From Brevibacterium marinum (lineage in GTDB: Bacteria > Actinomycetota > Actinomycetes > Actinomycetales > Brevibacteriaceae), in NCBI RefSeq assembly GCF_011927955.1, contig NZ_JAATJN010000001.1, positions 1,798,001 to 1,862,000 on the forward strand: 64,000 nt of DNA. The letters run 5' to 3'. The notes under the pieces are model-generated. The model saw only the letters and a list, made by a program, of their open reading frames with translations. It was not told the DNA's origin and made no database searches. Below, one piece after another: positions 1-8,782 of the stretch. The first letter of the stretch is position 1, and each line of letters begins with the position of its first letter. The position numbers and the translations under genes are program-made.

Positions 1-576
1 GTTTCCGCGCACCGGGTCGACGGAGAACGCGACACCGGCAGCCTCCTCGGAGCCCACGGCGACCATGAGCTGGACGACGACGGCCATCTTCGCCTCGAGC
101 TGGTCCACGCCGAGCTGCTGACGGTAGCGGAAGGCGTGGGGGTTCCACAGGGAGGCATAGCAGTCGCGCACCGCCTCGGCGATGGCCTTGGTTCCGCGCA
201 CACCGAGGTAGGTGTCGTGCTGACCGGCGAAGGCCGCACCGGGCAGATCTTCCATGGTCCCCGAGGACCGGACCGCCACGGCTCGGTCGCTCAGGCCGGC
301 GGTTTCGGCGGCGGCCTCGAGCTCGGCGAACCACGAACCGGGGACCGGGGTGCTGCGGATGAGGTCGCCGATCGCCTCGGCGGGGTAGCCCGTGTCCATG
401 AGTTCGGTGATGCGGGTCTGCAGGGGCGCGACGAATCGGGCATAGGCCTCGGCGGTGACGATGAAGCCGCCGGGAACGGGCAGGCTCTGCGCGGATTCGG
501 CGAGGCCGGCGCCCTTGCCGCCGCTGGTCGACCGTGCGGTGGCGAGGGGATCGGTGAAGGCGAGGGTCAGTGACAC
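1..576 (-). CDS. PEP/pyruvate-binding domain protein (PEP synthase-like), 3' end outside window
   Basis: The N-terminal 192 residues of a PEP synthase / pyruvate phosphate dikinase-type ATP-grasp domain (PF01326) can be read on the minus strand; the gene runs off the window at base 1. Visible motifs are SGGKGAGLAE near residue 18, a PVPGGF loop, and AVRSSGTMEDLPGAAFAGQ near residue 100, all typical of the phosphate-transfer nucleotide domain. The GTG start at 576 is chosen because GAGGAG lies at 582-587, an ideal spacing. It sits 55 bases downstream of, and in line with, an acyltransferase gene. Whether the full protein is PEP synthase or a rifampin phosphotransferase-like relative cannot be told, because the swivelling His domain is outside the window. 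Confidence 0.85.
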   Translation of the reverse strand, partial: MSLTLAFTDPLATARSTSGGKGAGLAESAQSLPVPGGFIVTAEAYARFVAPLQTRITELMDTGYPAEAIGDLIRSTPVPGSWFAELEAAAETAGLSDRAVAVRSSGTMEDLPGAAFAGQHDTYLGVRGTKAIAEAVRDCYASLWNPHAFRYRQQLGVDQLEAKMAVVVQLMVAVGSEEAAGVAFSVDPVRGN

Positions 577-631
577 GGGTGCTCCTCAAATGCGGTCGGG
601 TGGGGCGTGGTCGGCCGAGTGCTCCGGCAGA

Positions 632-1807
632 TCAGAGTCGGAAGCGGCGGAGGCCGAGAAGCAGCCAGCCGCAGATCGCGCTGACGATGCCGATTCCGAT
701 GACCAGGGGCCAGAAGAACGCGGCAACGATGAGTACCGGTACCCAGACCATAACCGCTGCGAAGCCGCCGAGGAGGCGGAAGAATGTGACAGTATTGCGA
801 CCGTCGGCACGCGCCCCGGCAAAGGAGGCCGCCGCGAGAATCGGCGCGAAGAGCCACATGAGGACGAGCCCGAACCAGCGGAGGAGACTCGTGCCAGGGC
901 CCGGAGCAGTGGTGGACCGACTCACGTCGGCGTCGACGTGAGCCGCATCCGTGACCTCCTCCGATCGTCGCTTGCGCTGCATGTCGAGGAACGCTCCCGC
1001 AAACGTGGCCCCACGGTCCGAGGATGTGCGTGCGACATCCAATGCCTCGGCCTGGATCCGAGCGAAGGTCTGTGCGTCGGGGCAGTCGACCGAGACCTCG
1101 TCGAGGGCCGACCCCATCGCCGAGGCGACCGCATCCTCCCAGCCGGAGAAGTCCCGGCCATTGCGGGCAGGAATCGTGACAGACCTGCCGCGGACCACCT
1201 CGGCGCGGGAACGGAACCGGTCGGGGGTCGAGTAGAACAGTCCCACCGGGACGACCTCGACGTCGACGCCCTCGTCGATCAGGGTGCAGGCCATGCGAGC
1301 GGCACCGGGTCTGTAGGATTGCGGTCGGTGACCCCACTCGCTGCTGGACTCGGGGAAGACACCCAGATCACCGCCTCGGCGCAGGTGGGCACACCCGGCC
1401 TCGACCGGACTGGTCGCCGAGGACGGATCGAGGTGATAGCGTTCGACGTCCTTGGGGCGGACGACGGGGATGCCGGCGATGAACAGGCGCAGGAACCAGC
1501 TGCGCACGAGCTGGATCGAGATGAGGAACTGCGCATGTGGGAAGGCGGCGAGGACCTGGTGCCCGTCGATGGCTCCATTGCGGTGACTGGAGATGATCAG
1601 GCGCGGACGCTGACGGCTGACCGGGTCCACGGGAGGTGAGGCGTCGCGGTCTGCAGGCTCCGAGCGGCTCAGGTCGAGGACGGGGACGCGGCCGAAGTAC
1701 AGGGTCCGCATGGCGGCATTGATGAACCGATGCCCCCGGCCGAGGGAGGCGGCGGCCGCCGACGAACGCTCAGACTTCGACGACATCGCGGAGTCGTTCC
1801 AGGTCAC
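632..1807 (-). CDS. Membrane-associated PlsC/GPAT-like acyltransferase
   Basis: A glycerolipid acyltransferase-like protein of up to 391 aa. The acceptor motif is SSHRNGAIDG (His and Asp of the catalytic pair) near residue 73, and GVFPESSSEWG near residue 148 matches the FPEG substrate-phosphate motif. The last ~75 residues carry two or three strongly hydrophobic segments, so the enzyme should be membrane-bound. It would acylate glycerol-3-phosphate, lysophosphatidate or a related lipid; the acceptor is not deducible. The start is uncertain: GTG at 1807 gives the longest frame, ATG at 1786 gives 384 aa, and neither has a good ribosome-binding site. A possible 64-residue frame upstream ends inside its beginning, so coupled translation is possible. 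A PEP-synthase-like gene follows in the same direction. Confidence 0.8.
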   Translation of the reverse strand: MTWNDSAMSSKSERSSAAAASLGRGHRFINAAMRTLYFGRVPVLDLSRSEPADRDASPPVDPVSRQRPRLIISSHRNGAIDGHQVLAAFPHAQFLISIQLVRSWFLRLFIAGIPVVRPKDVERYHLDPSSATSPVEAGCAHLRRGGDLGVFPESSSEWGHRPQSYRPGAARMACTLIDEGVDVEVVPVGLFYSTPDRFRSRAEVVRGRSVTIPARNGRDFSGWEDAVASAMGSALDEVSVDCPDAQTFARIQAEALDVARTSSDRGATFAGAFLDMQRKRRSEEVTDAAHVDADVSRSTTAPGPGTSLLRWFGLVLMWLFAPILAAASFAGARADGRNTVTFFRLLGGFAAVMVWVPVLIVAAFFWPLVIGIGIVSAICGWLLLGLRRFRL

Positions 1808-1964
1808 GGAGGACCGCCCGGCAGATGTGCGGTGTCTCGAAGCTCATGCACCCAGTGCACCACAGGAGCGTCGTCTCCACCAGTGCAGCAGCCTCGACCA
1901 GCGCAGCAGTCTCGCCAAGGATCGCTTGGACACCCAGGGCCTCGAACATCTGAGTCGAGTTCAC
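1770..1964 (-). CDS. Possible small hypothetical protein upstream of the acyltransferase
   Basis: A 64-residue frame with GC-rich third positions and a sensible composition: an Ala/Glu/Leu helix, then LLWCTGCMSF with a CxxC-like pair, then an Arg/Leu helix RAVLRDLERLRDVVEV. It starts at a GTG without a clear ribosome-binding site and its stop overlaps the start region of the acyltransferase by about 38 bases, as in coupled gene pairs. I do not recognise a family. It could equally be a chance frame in the divergent promoter region, so confidence is low. Confidence 0.35.
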   Translation of the reverse strand: MNSTQMFEALGVQAILGETAALVEAAALVETTLLWCTGCMSFETPHICRAVLRDLERLRDVVEV

Positions 1965-2056
1965 CGCCCGGTAGTGATCCGTTCACTTCCCGGAGTCCAA
2001 CGGCGGCTAGTCTTGCGGCGATATTCACACAACCGCAGAGGGTGCTCAACACAGCT

Positions 2057-3724
2057 ATGAAACGCATGACGATGATCGGCGATATCGGGTGGAGCCGCTT
2101 CTACCATCTCGGGGATGAGGCGATGACCGAGTTCGCCCTCGACGCGCTCCGGGAACGCGCGAACGTCGAGGTCACGCTCATCGCCGGTGAGCCCGACTGC
2201 GCCGCGGCGATGTACGGGGTCGACGCCATCTCGAGGATCGGGTTCAAACGCGACCGACCCCCGAACGCCGCTCGACTCCAGGCGATCCTCGACCATGCGC
2301 AATCGGATGGGCTCCGCGGCGGGCTCGCCGCCGATGACCCCGCGATCGGCGTGATCGAGGCGGTGAGGGACTCCGACGCCGTTCTCATCGCCGGGGGAGG
2401 GAACCTCAACTCGATGTTCGCCCACCACATCTTCGAACGGGCGGCGCTGGCCAAGATCGCGCGGATATTCGGAAAACCCTATGCGCTGACGAGCCAGACG
2501 CTGGGACCGCTCATCTACGACGAGGATCGCGACATCGTCCACGACCTGTTGGCAGAGGCCGAGTTCGTCGGCACCCGCGAAAGCTACACCACTCGACTCG
2601 CCGGAGAGTTGGGGGCGGGAGATGCGACGGTTCGTCGCCAGGTCGACGACGCGTTCTCACTCACGGCCGGCGATTCGGACAGGGAGGCAGTGGCGGATCT
2701 GGCGGACGGCCCGTTCGTCGTGGCCAGTTTCGCGGAGAAGGCGTCGTCGCCGATGATCTCCGACCCCGACTACCGGCAGCGCGTGATCGAGATCGTGCGC
2801 CGAATCGCCGAAGAGACCGGTCTGAGAGTTCTGCTCGTCCCGCACGGAGGCGCATTCTCACCCGCATCGCCGACGCGTGACCAGCTCACCGACGCCCAGA
2901 TCGCAGCCGCTGCCGACGATGAGTCGGTGCAGGCGACTCGGATGCTCACGGCCCGCCAGCTCGTCGCGCTGACCGAGCGGGCCGAATTCGTCATCGGCAC
3001 CCGGTACCACGCCGGGATCTTCTCCGGTGCCGCCGCCGTGCCATTCATCTCGCTGGCTCCGAACCTCTACTCGTCGATCCGGATGAGGGGTGCCGCAGAG
3101 AACGTCGGCATGCGGGACTTCGTCCTCCCGCTCGACTCGATCGACGACATCGTCGACACCGCAGCGGGAGTGGCCCGGAACCGTGATTCGCTTCAGGCCA
3201 CTCTGCGCGAACGCTCGGACGCTCGGCGCCACGAGCACCGGAAGTGGTGGGACTTCCTCGTCGAGACGACCCTCGGACGTGAGGAGGCAACGGCCTCGGA
3301 GGGGCATCCAGCCTCAGCGGAGGCGCCGGGATTCTTCCCTGCGGACGAGGTCCCCAACGACTACGTCGCCAATGTCGAGCTGGTCCGCGAACGGCTCAAC
3401 GCCGTCCAGGACTACGGTCTTGTGATGGCGGTGAAGGATCGTCGCGCGGCATTGGCCCGCACGGAGGTCAATCGGCTCAAGGCCAAGCTCAAGCGTGCCG
3501 AAGGCAGAATCGAACGGGCAGATGCGACGATCAGGCGCGCCGAGAGTCAGCAGGAACTGCGTGAGCGGAAGCCGGCTGTGCGGGCGATTCGGCGAGTGCA
3601 GAAGCTCGGCATCCGGGTGAGGGGAGCCGCGCGATACGCCCCTCGACTCGGTGGACGCTGGCCGGCAGAGGCGGAAGAGCAGACGCTGAACGGCGAACGG
3701 CAGAGCCGGAACAGAGCCCGGTGA
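2057..3724 (+). CDS. Polysaccharide pyruvyl transferase family protein
   Basis: A 555-residue protein. The first ~390 residues match the polysaccharide pyruvyl transferase fold (PF04230, CsaB/WcaK-like): GDIGWSRFYHLGDEAM at the N-terminus, IAGGGNLNSMF near 115, TRESYTTRLAGELG near 180 and VIGTRYHAGIFSGAAAVPFI near 310. These enzymes usually transfer a pyruvyl ketal from PEP to cell-wall or exopolysaccharide sugars. The last ~130 residues are rich in Lys, Arg and Glu and look coiled-coil, which is extra to the family core. ATG 2057 is taken as the start because the frame upstream lacks coding character; a weak GAGGGTG precedes it. No polysaccharide cluster surrounds it, so the acceptor is unknown. 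Confidence 0.8.
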   Translation: MKRMTMIGDIGWSRFYHLGDEAMTEFALDALRERANVEVTLIAGEPDCAAAMYGVDAISRIGFKRDRPPNAARLQAILDHAQSDGLRGGLAADDPAIGVIEAVRDSDAVLIAGGGNLNSMFAHHIFERAALAKIARIFGKPYALTSQTLGPLIYDEDRDIVHDLLAEAEFVGTRESYTTRLAGELGAGDATVRRQVDDAFSLTAGDSDREAVADLADGPFVVASFAEKASSPMISDPDYRQRVIEIVRRIAEETGLRVLLVPHGGAFSPASPTRDQLTDAQIAAAADDESVQATRMLTARQLVALTERAEFVIGTRYHAGIFSGAAAVPFISLAPNLYSSIRMRGAAENVGMRDFVLPLDSIDDIVDTAAGVARNRDSLQATLRERSDARRHEHRKWWDFLVETTLGREEATASEGHPASAEAPGFFPADEVPNDYVANVELVRERLNAVQDYGLVMAVKDRRAALARTEVNRLKAKLKRAEGRIERADATIRRAESQQELRERKPAVRAIRRVQKLGIRVRGAARYAPRLGGRWPAEAEEQTLNGERQSRNRAR

Positions 3725-3748
3725 CCGACAGCCGCTGAAGCCCCGGTC

Positions 3749-5275
3749 CTATCCCGCGGCCCCGGCGGCAACCTCGCTGCGCAGTCGATGCTTGAGCAGT
3801 TTTCCCGAGGGATTGCGGGGGAGCTCGTCGGTGACGATGACCTCTCGGGGCAGCTTGTAGCGGGCGAGCTTGTCGCCGAGGTAGTCCCGCAGCTCGTCGA
3901 CGTCGAAGACTCGTCCATCGGCGGTGGTGATGAAGGCGACGACCTGTTCGCCCCACTCGTCATCCGGTTTGGCCACCACCGCCACATCGGCGACCCTGTC
4001 ATGGGCGATGATGGCCTCCTCCACCTCGAGCGAGTAGACGTTCTCACCGCCGACGATGATGACGTCCTTGGTGCGGTCGACGATGAAGAGGTAACCGTCC
4101 TCGTCGAGAGCCGCGATGTCGCCCGTCTTGTACCAGTCGCCGTCGAACGCGGCCTTCGTCGCCTCCGGATCGTTGAGGTACTCGCGCATCCGGGTGTCGC
4201 CTGTGAACCAGATCTCGCCGGTCTCTCCCGGCCCGGCGTCCGTGCCGTCGTCCTTGACGACGCGCATGGCGTTGCCGACCATCGCCGTCCGCCCGACCGA
4301 TCCGGCCTTGCGCAGCTGATCCTCCGGTTCGAGCAGGCAGCCGGTGGGGCCCATTTCGCTCATTCCGAAGAGATTGCAGAACTGGTCGGTCCCGTAGGTT
4401 TCGATGAGCATGGCCGCGGTCGAGCGGTCGATGGGAGCCCCGCCGTAGTTCCACCGGCGGATGGTGGAGAAGTCGTAGTCGGAGAAATCTATGCCGAGTT
4501 CCTTCGCCGCCTTCACCGGGGCGACATAGGCCACGGTCGGGCCGAAGAAGGTCGTGATGCTCTCCTCGGCGATGATCGTCATCGACTCCACGGGATGATA
4601 GGAGCGCTGGAGGACGATCGTGCCGCCGATGAGGACGATGGGCATGAGGCTGATGTTCAGCGGAGCCGAATGCCAGATCGGCATGCAGATGAGATAGCGG
4701 TCGTCACTGCGATATCCCATGTTCATGGTGATGAGGGCCGCGACCTGGGAGATGTTGCGATGCGAGTGCACACAGCCTTTGGGTGAGCTCGTGGTGCCCG
4801 AAGTGTAGAGGATCTGAGCGACCTGCTCGTCGATGAAGTCGCCCGGCACGGCGGGCTCTGCGGCCTCCAGCTGAGTGTCGAAGCTGTCGGCGGCTTCGGA
4901 CTCGGTCTCGAGCCAGGTGATTCCCGGGGCGCCTGCGCGTGCGGTCTCGGCCAGCTCCGAGCTGACGATGCCCAGCTTCGCCCCGGAGTGGCCGATCGTG
5001 TACTCGACTTCGGGCGCCTGCATCTTGTGATTGACCGGAACGACGACGGCTCCCAGATACCACGCGCCGAAGGCGGCGAAGACGAACCCGGGCACATTGA
5101 ACGTCATGATTCCGATGGTGTCACCGGCGACGACGCCGTTGTCTTCGAGTACGCGTGCTGCCCTGAGCGCACGGTCGCGAAGCGCGGCGTAGGAGTATCT
5201 CTCGTCCCCGTAGACCAGCGCTTCCTTGTCCGGGTCCCGTAGGACGGTGGAATCGAGCATCGTGCCGAGCTTCAT
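3749..5275 (-). CDS. AMP-forming acyl-CoA synthetase / ligase
   Basis: A 508-residue ANL-superfamily enzyme. It has the P-loop-like ILYTSGTTSSPKG near residue 165, NLFGMSEMGPTGC near 300 (A5 motif), WFTGDTRMREY and YKTGDIAALDEDGYLFIVDR near 365-390 (A7-A8 hinge), and the C-terminal lysine in RNPSGKLLKHRLRSEV. It should activate a carboxylic acid, probably a fatty or short/medium-chain acid, as acyl-AMP and then acyl-CoA. It is divergent from a TetR gene that is coupled to an AidB-type acyl-CoA dehydrogenase, which suggests one regulated acyl-CoA degradation module. The start has an AAGGAG ribosome-binding site just upstream. The true substrate cannot be read from sequence. Confidence 0.9.
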   Translation of the reverse strand: MKLGTMLDSTVLRDPDKEALVYGDERYSYAALRDRALRAARVLEDNGVVAGDTIGIMTFNVPGFVFAAFGAWYLGAVVVPVNHKMQAPEVEYTIGHSGAKLGIVSSELAETARAGAPGITWLETESEAADSFDTQLEAAEPAVPGDFIDEQVAQILYTSGTTSSPKGCVHSHRNISQVAALITMNMGYRSDDRYLICMPIWHSAPLNISLMPIVLIGGTIVLQRSYHPVESMTIIAEESITTFFGPTVAYVAPVKAAKELGIDFSDYDFSTIRRWNYGGAPIDRSTAAMLIETYGTDQFCNLFGMSEMGPTGCLLEPEDQLRKAGSVGRTAMVGNAMRVVKDDGTDAGPGETGEIWFTGDTRMREYLNDPEATKAAFDGDWYKTGDIAALDEDGYLFIVDRTKDVIIVGGENVYSLEVEEAIIAHDRVADVAVVAKPDDEWGEQVVAFITTADGRVFDVDELRDYLGDKLARYKLPREVIVTDELPRNPSGKLLKHRLRSEVAAGAAG

Positions 5276-5313
5276 TGCTTCTCCTTGTGACGAGTGCCAT
5301 ACTCAGTAACAAT

Positions 5314-5327
5314 TGAACCATGATTCA
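5314..5327. promoter_or_regulatory. Near-palindrome between acyl-CoA ligase and tetR (candidate TetR operator)
   Basis: TGAACCATGATTCA is a 14-bp palindrome with one mismatched pair, centred in the 73-bp gap between the divergent ligase and tetR genes. Its place and size suit self-regulation by the adjacent TetR protein; the function is inferred. Confidence 0.4.
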
Positions 5328-5348
5328 CTTCTTTGGGAAAGGGCAGAT

Positions 5349-5951
5349 GTGGCCTACCGCGAAACCGCCAGAACCCGCGCCAAAGCGGAGGCGCGGCGGG
5401 CCCGAATCGAACGCGGGGCCCACCGTGTCATCGCCTCGGGCGGGTTCGCCTCGGCGAGCATCGCCGCCGTCGCCCGGGAAGCGGAGTGCAGCGCCGGGCT
5501 CATCTACACCTACTACGAGAACCGCGACGAGCTGCTGGGAATCGTGTTCGCCCGTGCCGCCGGCCACGAGCTCTCCGTCGTCGAGACCGCCATCTCAGGC
5601 ACGAGCGATGCCGCTGGACTCGTCGACGCGGTCGTCGACGTGTTCATCCGTCGCGCCGTCACCGGCCGCACCCTCGCCCACGCGCTCCTGTTCGAAGAGG
5701 TCCCCGACAGCGTCCAGGTCGCGCGCCGGGCACTGCGACGCGGATATGTCACTGCCATCGCGTCGTGGCTGGACGAGCTGCCGACCCCCGACATCCCCGC
5801 CGAGGTGGTGGCCAGGTCCCTGGTCGGATCCGTCTCGGAGAATCTCGTCGACGTCCTCGACCCCGCACAGCCGGGTCCGAGCAGCTCGGAGGTCGAGGCT
5901 CTCATCACCGCACTGTCCACATTCGCGCGCACAGCACTAGGAGAACAATGA
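5349..5951 (+). CDS. TetR-family transcriptional regulator of the acyl-CoA module
   Basis: A 200-residue TetR regulator when read from GTG 5349; this start is preferred because AAAGGG lies six bases upstream, whereas a TTG at 5313 falls on the candidate operator. The N-terminal helix-turn-helix is ASIAAVAREAECSAGLIYTY, followed by the usual YENRDELL. The rest is the helical ligand-binding domain. The stop codon overlaps the ATG of the acyl-CoA dehydrogenase gene (ATGA at 5948-5951), so the two are translationally coupled. It probably represses itself and the divergent ligase in response to an acyl-CoA-type ligand; this is inferred from position only. Confidence 0.88.
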   Translation: MAYRETARTRAKAEARRARIERGAHRVIASGGFASASIAAVAREAECSAGLIYTYYENRDELLGIVFARAAGHELSVVETAISGTSDAAGLVDAVVDVFIRRAVTGRTLAHALLFEEVPDSVQVARRALRRGYVTAIASWLDELPTPDIPAEVVARSLVGSVSENLVDVLDPAQPGPSSSEVEALITALSTFARTALGEQ

Positions 5952-7642
5952 GCCACGCACCGGCCAGCCGACTGGAGTCGGAGACTCAGCCGGCCCCGTC
6001 CGCCACGCACACGGTGTTCAACCAGGCACCGCCTCGGCGGGACATCAACGAATTCGCCCTCAACACCGCCCTCCGAGAAGCCGTGGACGCTTACGCGCCG
6101 ACGGCCTCGACCGTCGAGCTCAATCGCATCGGGGGACTGGTCGGCAGTGCCGACTTCATCAACGACGCACGCCTGGCCAACGAGCACGGCCCGGAGTTGA
6201 AGACCCATGACGAGTGGGGCAACCGCGTCGATGAGGTCGAATTCCACCCCGCTTACCACCGCATCATCGGTGAGGCTCTGCGCAGCGGCGCGCACTCACA
6301 CGCCTGGAACCAGCCGGGCCCGAGTGCGAACGCCGACCGTGCCGCCCGGTTCATGCTCTTCTCCCAGATCGAGCCCGGCCACGCCTGCCCGGTGTCGATG
6401 ACTCATGCCGTGATCCCGTCGCTGCGGGCCGATGTCGGGCTGGCCGAGTTCTGGCTCCCGAAGGCCACCGCGAGCGACTACGATCCCAGGCGCGTCGACC
6501 CGGCGGAGAAGAGCGCTGTCACCTTCGGCATGGCCATGACCGAGAAGCAGGGCGGCTCCGATGTGCGCGCGAACACCACCCGCGCGATCCCGAACGGCGA
6601 CCACTGCCTCATCACCGGACACAAATGGTTCTGCTCGGCACCGCAGTCCGATGCGTTCCTCGTCCTCGCCCACCTCGAGCAGGGGCTGAGCTGCTTCGTC
6701 GTCCCACGCATCCTGCCCGGTGGAGGGCTCAACAGCGTTCGGATCCAACGCCTCAAGGACAAACTCGGCAATAAGTCCAATGCCTCCTCCGAGATCGAAT
6801 TCGACTCGGCCGCCGGATGGCTGCTGGGCCAGCCGGGCAAGGGCGTGCGCACGATCATCGAGATGGTGTCTCAGACCCGCCTCGACTGCGTCCTGGGATC
6901 CGCTGCCGGCATGCGTCAGTCCGTGGCCGAAGCCGCCTGGCACGCCCGCGGTCGAGCCGCGTTCGGAGCGACGCTGATCGACCAGCCGCTCATGCGCGCC
7001 GTCATCGCCGACCTGCAGCTCGAATCCGAAGCCGCGACCTTCACCGCCATGCATCTGGCCGCCGTCCACGACGATGACGGCACCGATGCGGTCGACTTCC
7101 GGCGTCTGGCCACGGCCGTCGGCAAATACTGGATCTGCAAGCGCGGACCCGAGCACGCCTACGAGGCACTCGAATGCCTCGGCGGAAACGGATACACGGA
7201 GGCGTTCCCGCTGGCCCGCCGCTACCGCGAGCAGCCGGTGATGGCCGTGTGGGAGGGGTCCGGAAACGTCATCGTCCTCGACGTTCTCCGGGCCCTGGGC
7301 CGGGAACCGCGGACGGCGAAGGCCTTCCTCGGGTTCCTCGAGACCGCTTTGGGTCGCCACCGCGACTTCGATGCCGCCTACGAAGGTCTCGCCGGTTCCC
7401 TCCACACCTCGCTCGAGGCCGTGACCAGTGGTGATCCTGCCCGGATCGCCGGCATCCAGCGCAGCGGCCGAGTGCTCGTGGAGAAGATGGCCCTGCTCAT
7501 GCAGTCTGCGATCCTCTTCGACTCCGCTCCCGCCGAGGTGGCCGCCGGGTTCGCATCGGCACGTCTGGGTCCGGATCGGGGCCGGGAATACGGGGCGTTG
7601 CCGGACGATGTCGATATCGACTTCCTCGTCGAGAGGGCATGA
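5948..7642 (+). CDS. AidB-type acyl-CoA dehydrogenase
   Basis: A 564-residue flavoprotein. The N-terminal THTVFNQAPPRRDINEF is the hallmark of the AidB branch, and MTEKQGGSDVRANTTRA, KWFCSAPQSDAFLVLAHLEQ, and AYEALECLGGNGYTEAFPLA followed by VMAVWEGSGNVIVLDVLRAL are acyl-CoA dehydrogenase motifs in AidB form. E. coli AidB (541 aa) is linked to the alkylation-damage response and has weak isovaleryl-CoA dehydrogenase activity. Here the neighbours are a TetR regulator and an acyl-CoA ligase, so a catabolic role on a branched or unusual acyl-CoA is at least as likely as DNA protection. The start overlaps the tetR stop by four bases. Confidence 0.9.
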   Translation: MSHAPASRLESETQPAPSATHTVFNQAPPRRDINEFALNTALREAVDAYAPTASTVELNRIGGLVGSADFINDARLANEHGPELKTHDEWGNRVDEVEFHPAYHRIIGEALRSGAHSHAWNQPGPSANADRAARFMLFSQIEPGHACPVSMTHAVIPSLRADVGLAEFWLPKATASDYDPRRVDPAEKSAVTFGMAMTEKQGGSDVRANTTRAIPNGDHCLITGHKWFCSAPQSDAFLVLAHLEQGLSCFVVPRILPGGGLNSVRIQRLKDKLGNKSNASSEIEFDSAAGWLLGQPGKGVRTIIEMVSQTRLDCVLGSAAGMRQSVAEAAWHARGRAAFGATLIDQPLMRAVIADLQLESEAATFTAMHLAAVHDDDGTDAVDFRRLATAVGKYWICKRGPEHAYEALECLGGNGYTEAFPLARRYREQPVMAVWEGSGNVIVLDVLRALGREPRTAKAFLGFLETALGRHRDFDAAYEGLAGSLHTSLEAVTSGDPARIAGIQRSGRVLVEKMALLMQSAILFDSAPAEVAAGFASARLGPDRGREYGALPDDVDIDFLVERA

Positions 7643-7694
7643 CCTCGAGGCCGGTGCTGACTTCTCGTCGCAACAGTCCGCTCCGAGAGCCGAC

Positions 7695-8669
7695 TCATCG
7701 ACCTCCGGGTGTGGACAGGCCGCGCTGACCAGGCGATCCGCCGCTCCTGCGAGATTTCAGAGTCCTCCGGAGGCCGAGGAAGACGACGCCGCTGAGGGCG
7801 ATGTGCACGAGGACCAGGCCGACGGCGTCGGGAGTGACGATCGTGACGTCCACGCCCGTGTCGAAACCTCCGAGGCCGCCGAAGAGGAGTCGGTTGGCCG
7901 TGAGGTGGACGAGGTGGAACGTGATCGCGGCGGCCAGTCCACCGCGCAGCGGCAGACTTCGGGCGGCGATGAGTGTCAGTCCGAAGAGGCTGATCTGGAC
8001 GAGGTAGGCGATGGGGTCCCCACCAGGGGAGACGCTGATCCCGTCGGCTCGGACTCCGAACATCAGGGCCGAGCCGGTCTGGACGGCGCTGATGCCGGTA
8101 TATGTCGCGCAGAACAGGATGGTCACGCCCGCTGCAGACGCGAACGGTCCGAGGCGTCGGCGCAGAGCGTCCCATGCGTACCCTCGCAGAGCGAGCTCCT
8201 CGGGTACGGCTTCATAGGCCAGCACGATGAGCGTATTCACCACAAGGAAGATCAGCAGCTGGGTCGTGGAGACGCCGCCGAATCGGATCCACCCCGCCCA
8301 GAACGCCGGCCCCCAGGTCAGAACCGCTGTGCAGAGGCCGACGGCAATGCCGAGAGCCGCCGCCCGAGCCCAGGCGGAAGGAGATGCCTCGGCCCAGGCA
8401 GAAGGAGAGCTGTCTTTGTCCAGGGATGAACGATTCTCAAGACGCCGGTGGAGCAGCATCATCAGCGGGACCACCATGGCTGCCGTGAGAATCGCCTGCG
8501 CAGCCCGGGTCGCCAGTGGATCCAGCGCAGTCCATGAGTCCACCACCCGTGTGAACGTGATCGACAAACCGACGCACAAGCACAGAATGGCCCAAGCCGT
8601 CAGCGCTCGCGCCAGGACCGATGGACGTGAGGAGCGAGCGTCGACGGTGGCGGTCGGAATGCGGTGCAT
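7695..8669 (-). CDS. CPBP-family intramembrane metalloprotease
   Basis: A 324-residue polytopic protein with the CPBP (Abi) signature: EAVPEELALRGYAWDAL near residue 155 supplies the EExxxR motif, and FHLVHLTAN near 245 gives a later His motif. About eight hydrophobic segments are visible. Bacterial members cleave or process small peptides or prenylated substrates; the target is unknown. A hydrophilic stretch near residues 80-97 is an 8-residue tandem repeat (SPSAWAEA / SPSAWARA). A TACCAT hexamer lies seven bases before the ATG, so a leaderless transcript is possible. It converges with the AidB-type gene. Confidence 0.85.
   Translation of the reverse strand: MHRIPTATVDARSSRPSVLARALTAWAILCLCVGLSITFTRVVDSWTALDPLATRAAQAILTAAMVVPLMMLLHRRLENRSSLDKDSSPSAWAEASPSAWARAAALGIAVGLCTAVLTWGPAFWAGWIRFGGVSTTQLLIFLVVNTLIVLAYEAVPEELALRGYAWDALRRRLGPFASAAGVTILFCATYTGISAVQTGSALMFGVRADGISVSPGGDPIAYLVQISLFGLTLIAARSLPLRGGLAAAITFHLVHLTANRLLFGGLGGFDTGVDVTIVTPDAVGLVLVHIALSGVVFLGLRRTLKSRRSGGSPGQRGLSTPGGR
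8368..8415. repeat. In-frame 24-bp tandem repeat in the CPBP protease gene
   Basis: Two 24-bp units (8368-8391 and 8392-8415) sharing GCCCAGGC(G/A)GAAGGAGA encode two copies of an 8-residue SPSAWA(E/R)A unit between transmembrane segments. The second copy diverges at its end. Confidence 0.6.
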
Positions 8670-8782
8670 GTCGAGTATGGTAGTACGGACGGACTAACAA
8701 AGAACAGGGGTGCGGGGAAGGCGCATGACGATCATGGCAGTTTTGCGCCGACGGTGCCGATCTGAATTGACAAGGAGTCACA

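Noticed and set aside
455-1639. 394-residue plus-strand frame
   Set aside because: Antisense of the acyltransferase and PEP-synthase-like genes; no ribosome-binding site and no family features.
5320-5940. Alternative 206-residue frame starting with ATG at 5320
   Set aside because: Different frame from the TetR protein; Pro/Ser/Arg-rich composition and no domain, while the TetR frame has motifs and a good ribosome-binding site at 5349.
7428-8429. 333-residue plus-strand frame
   Set aside because: Antisense of the CPBP protease gene and the end of the AidB-type gene; lacks coding character.
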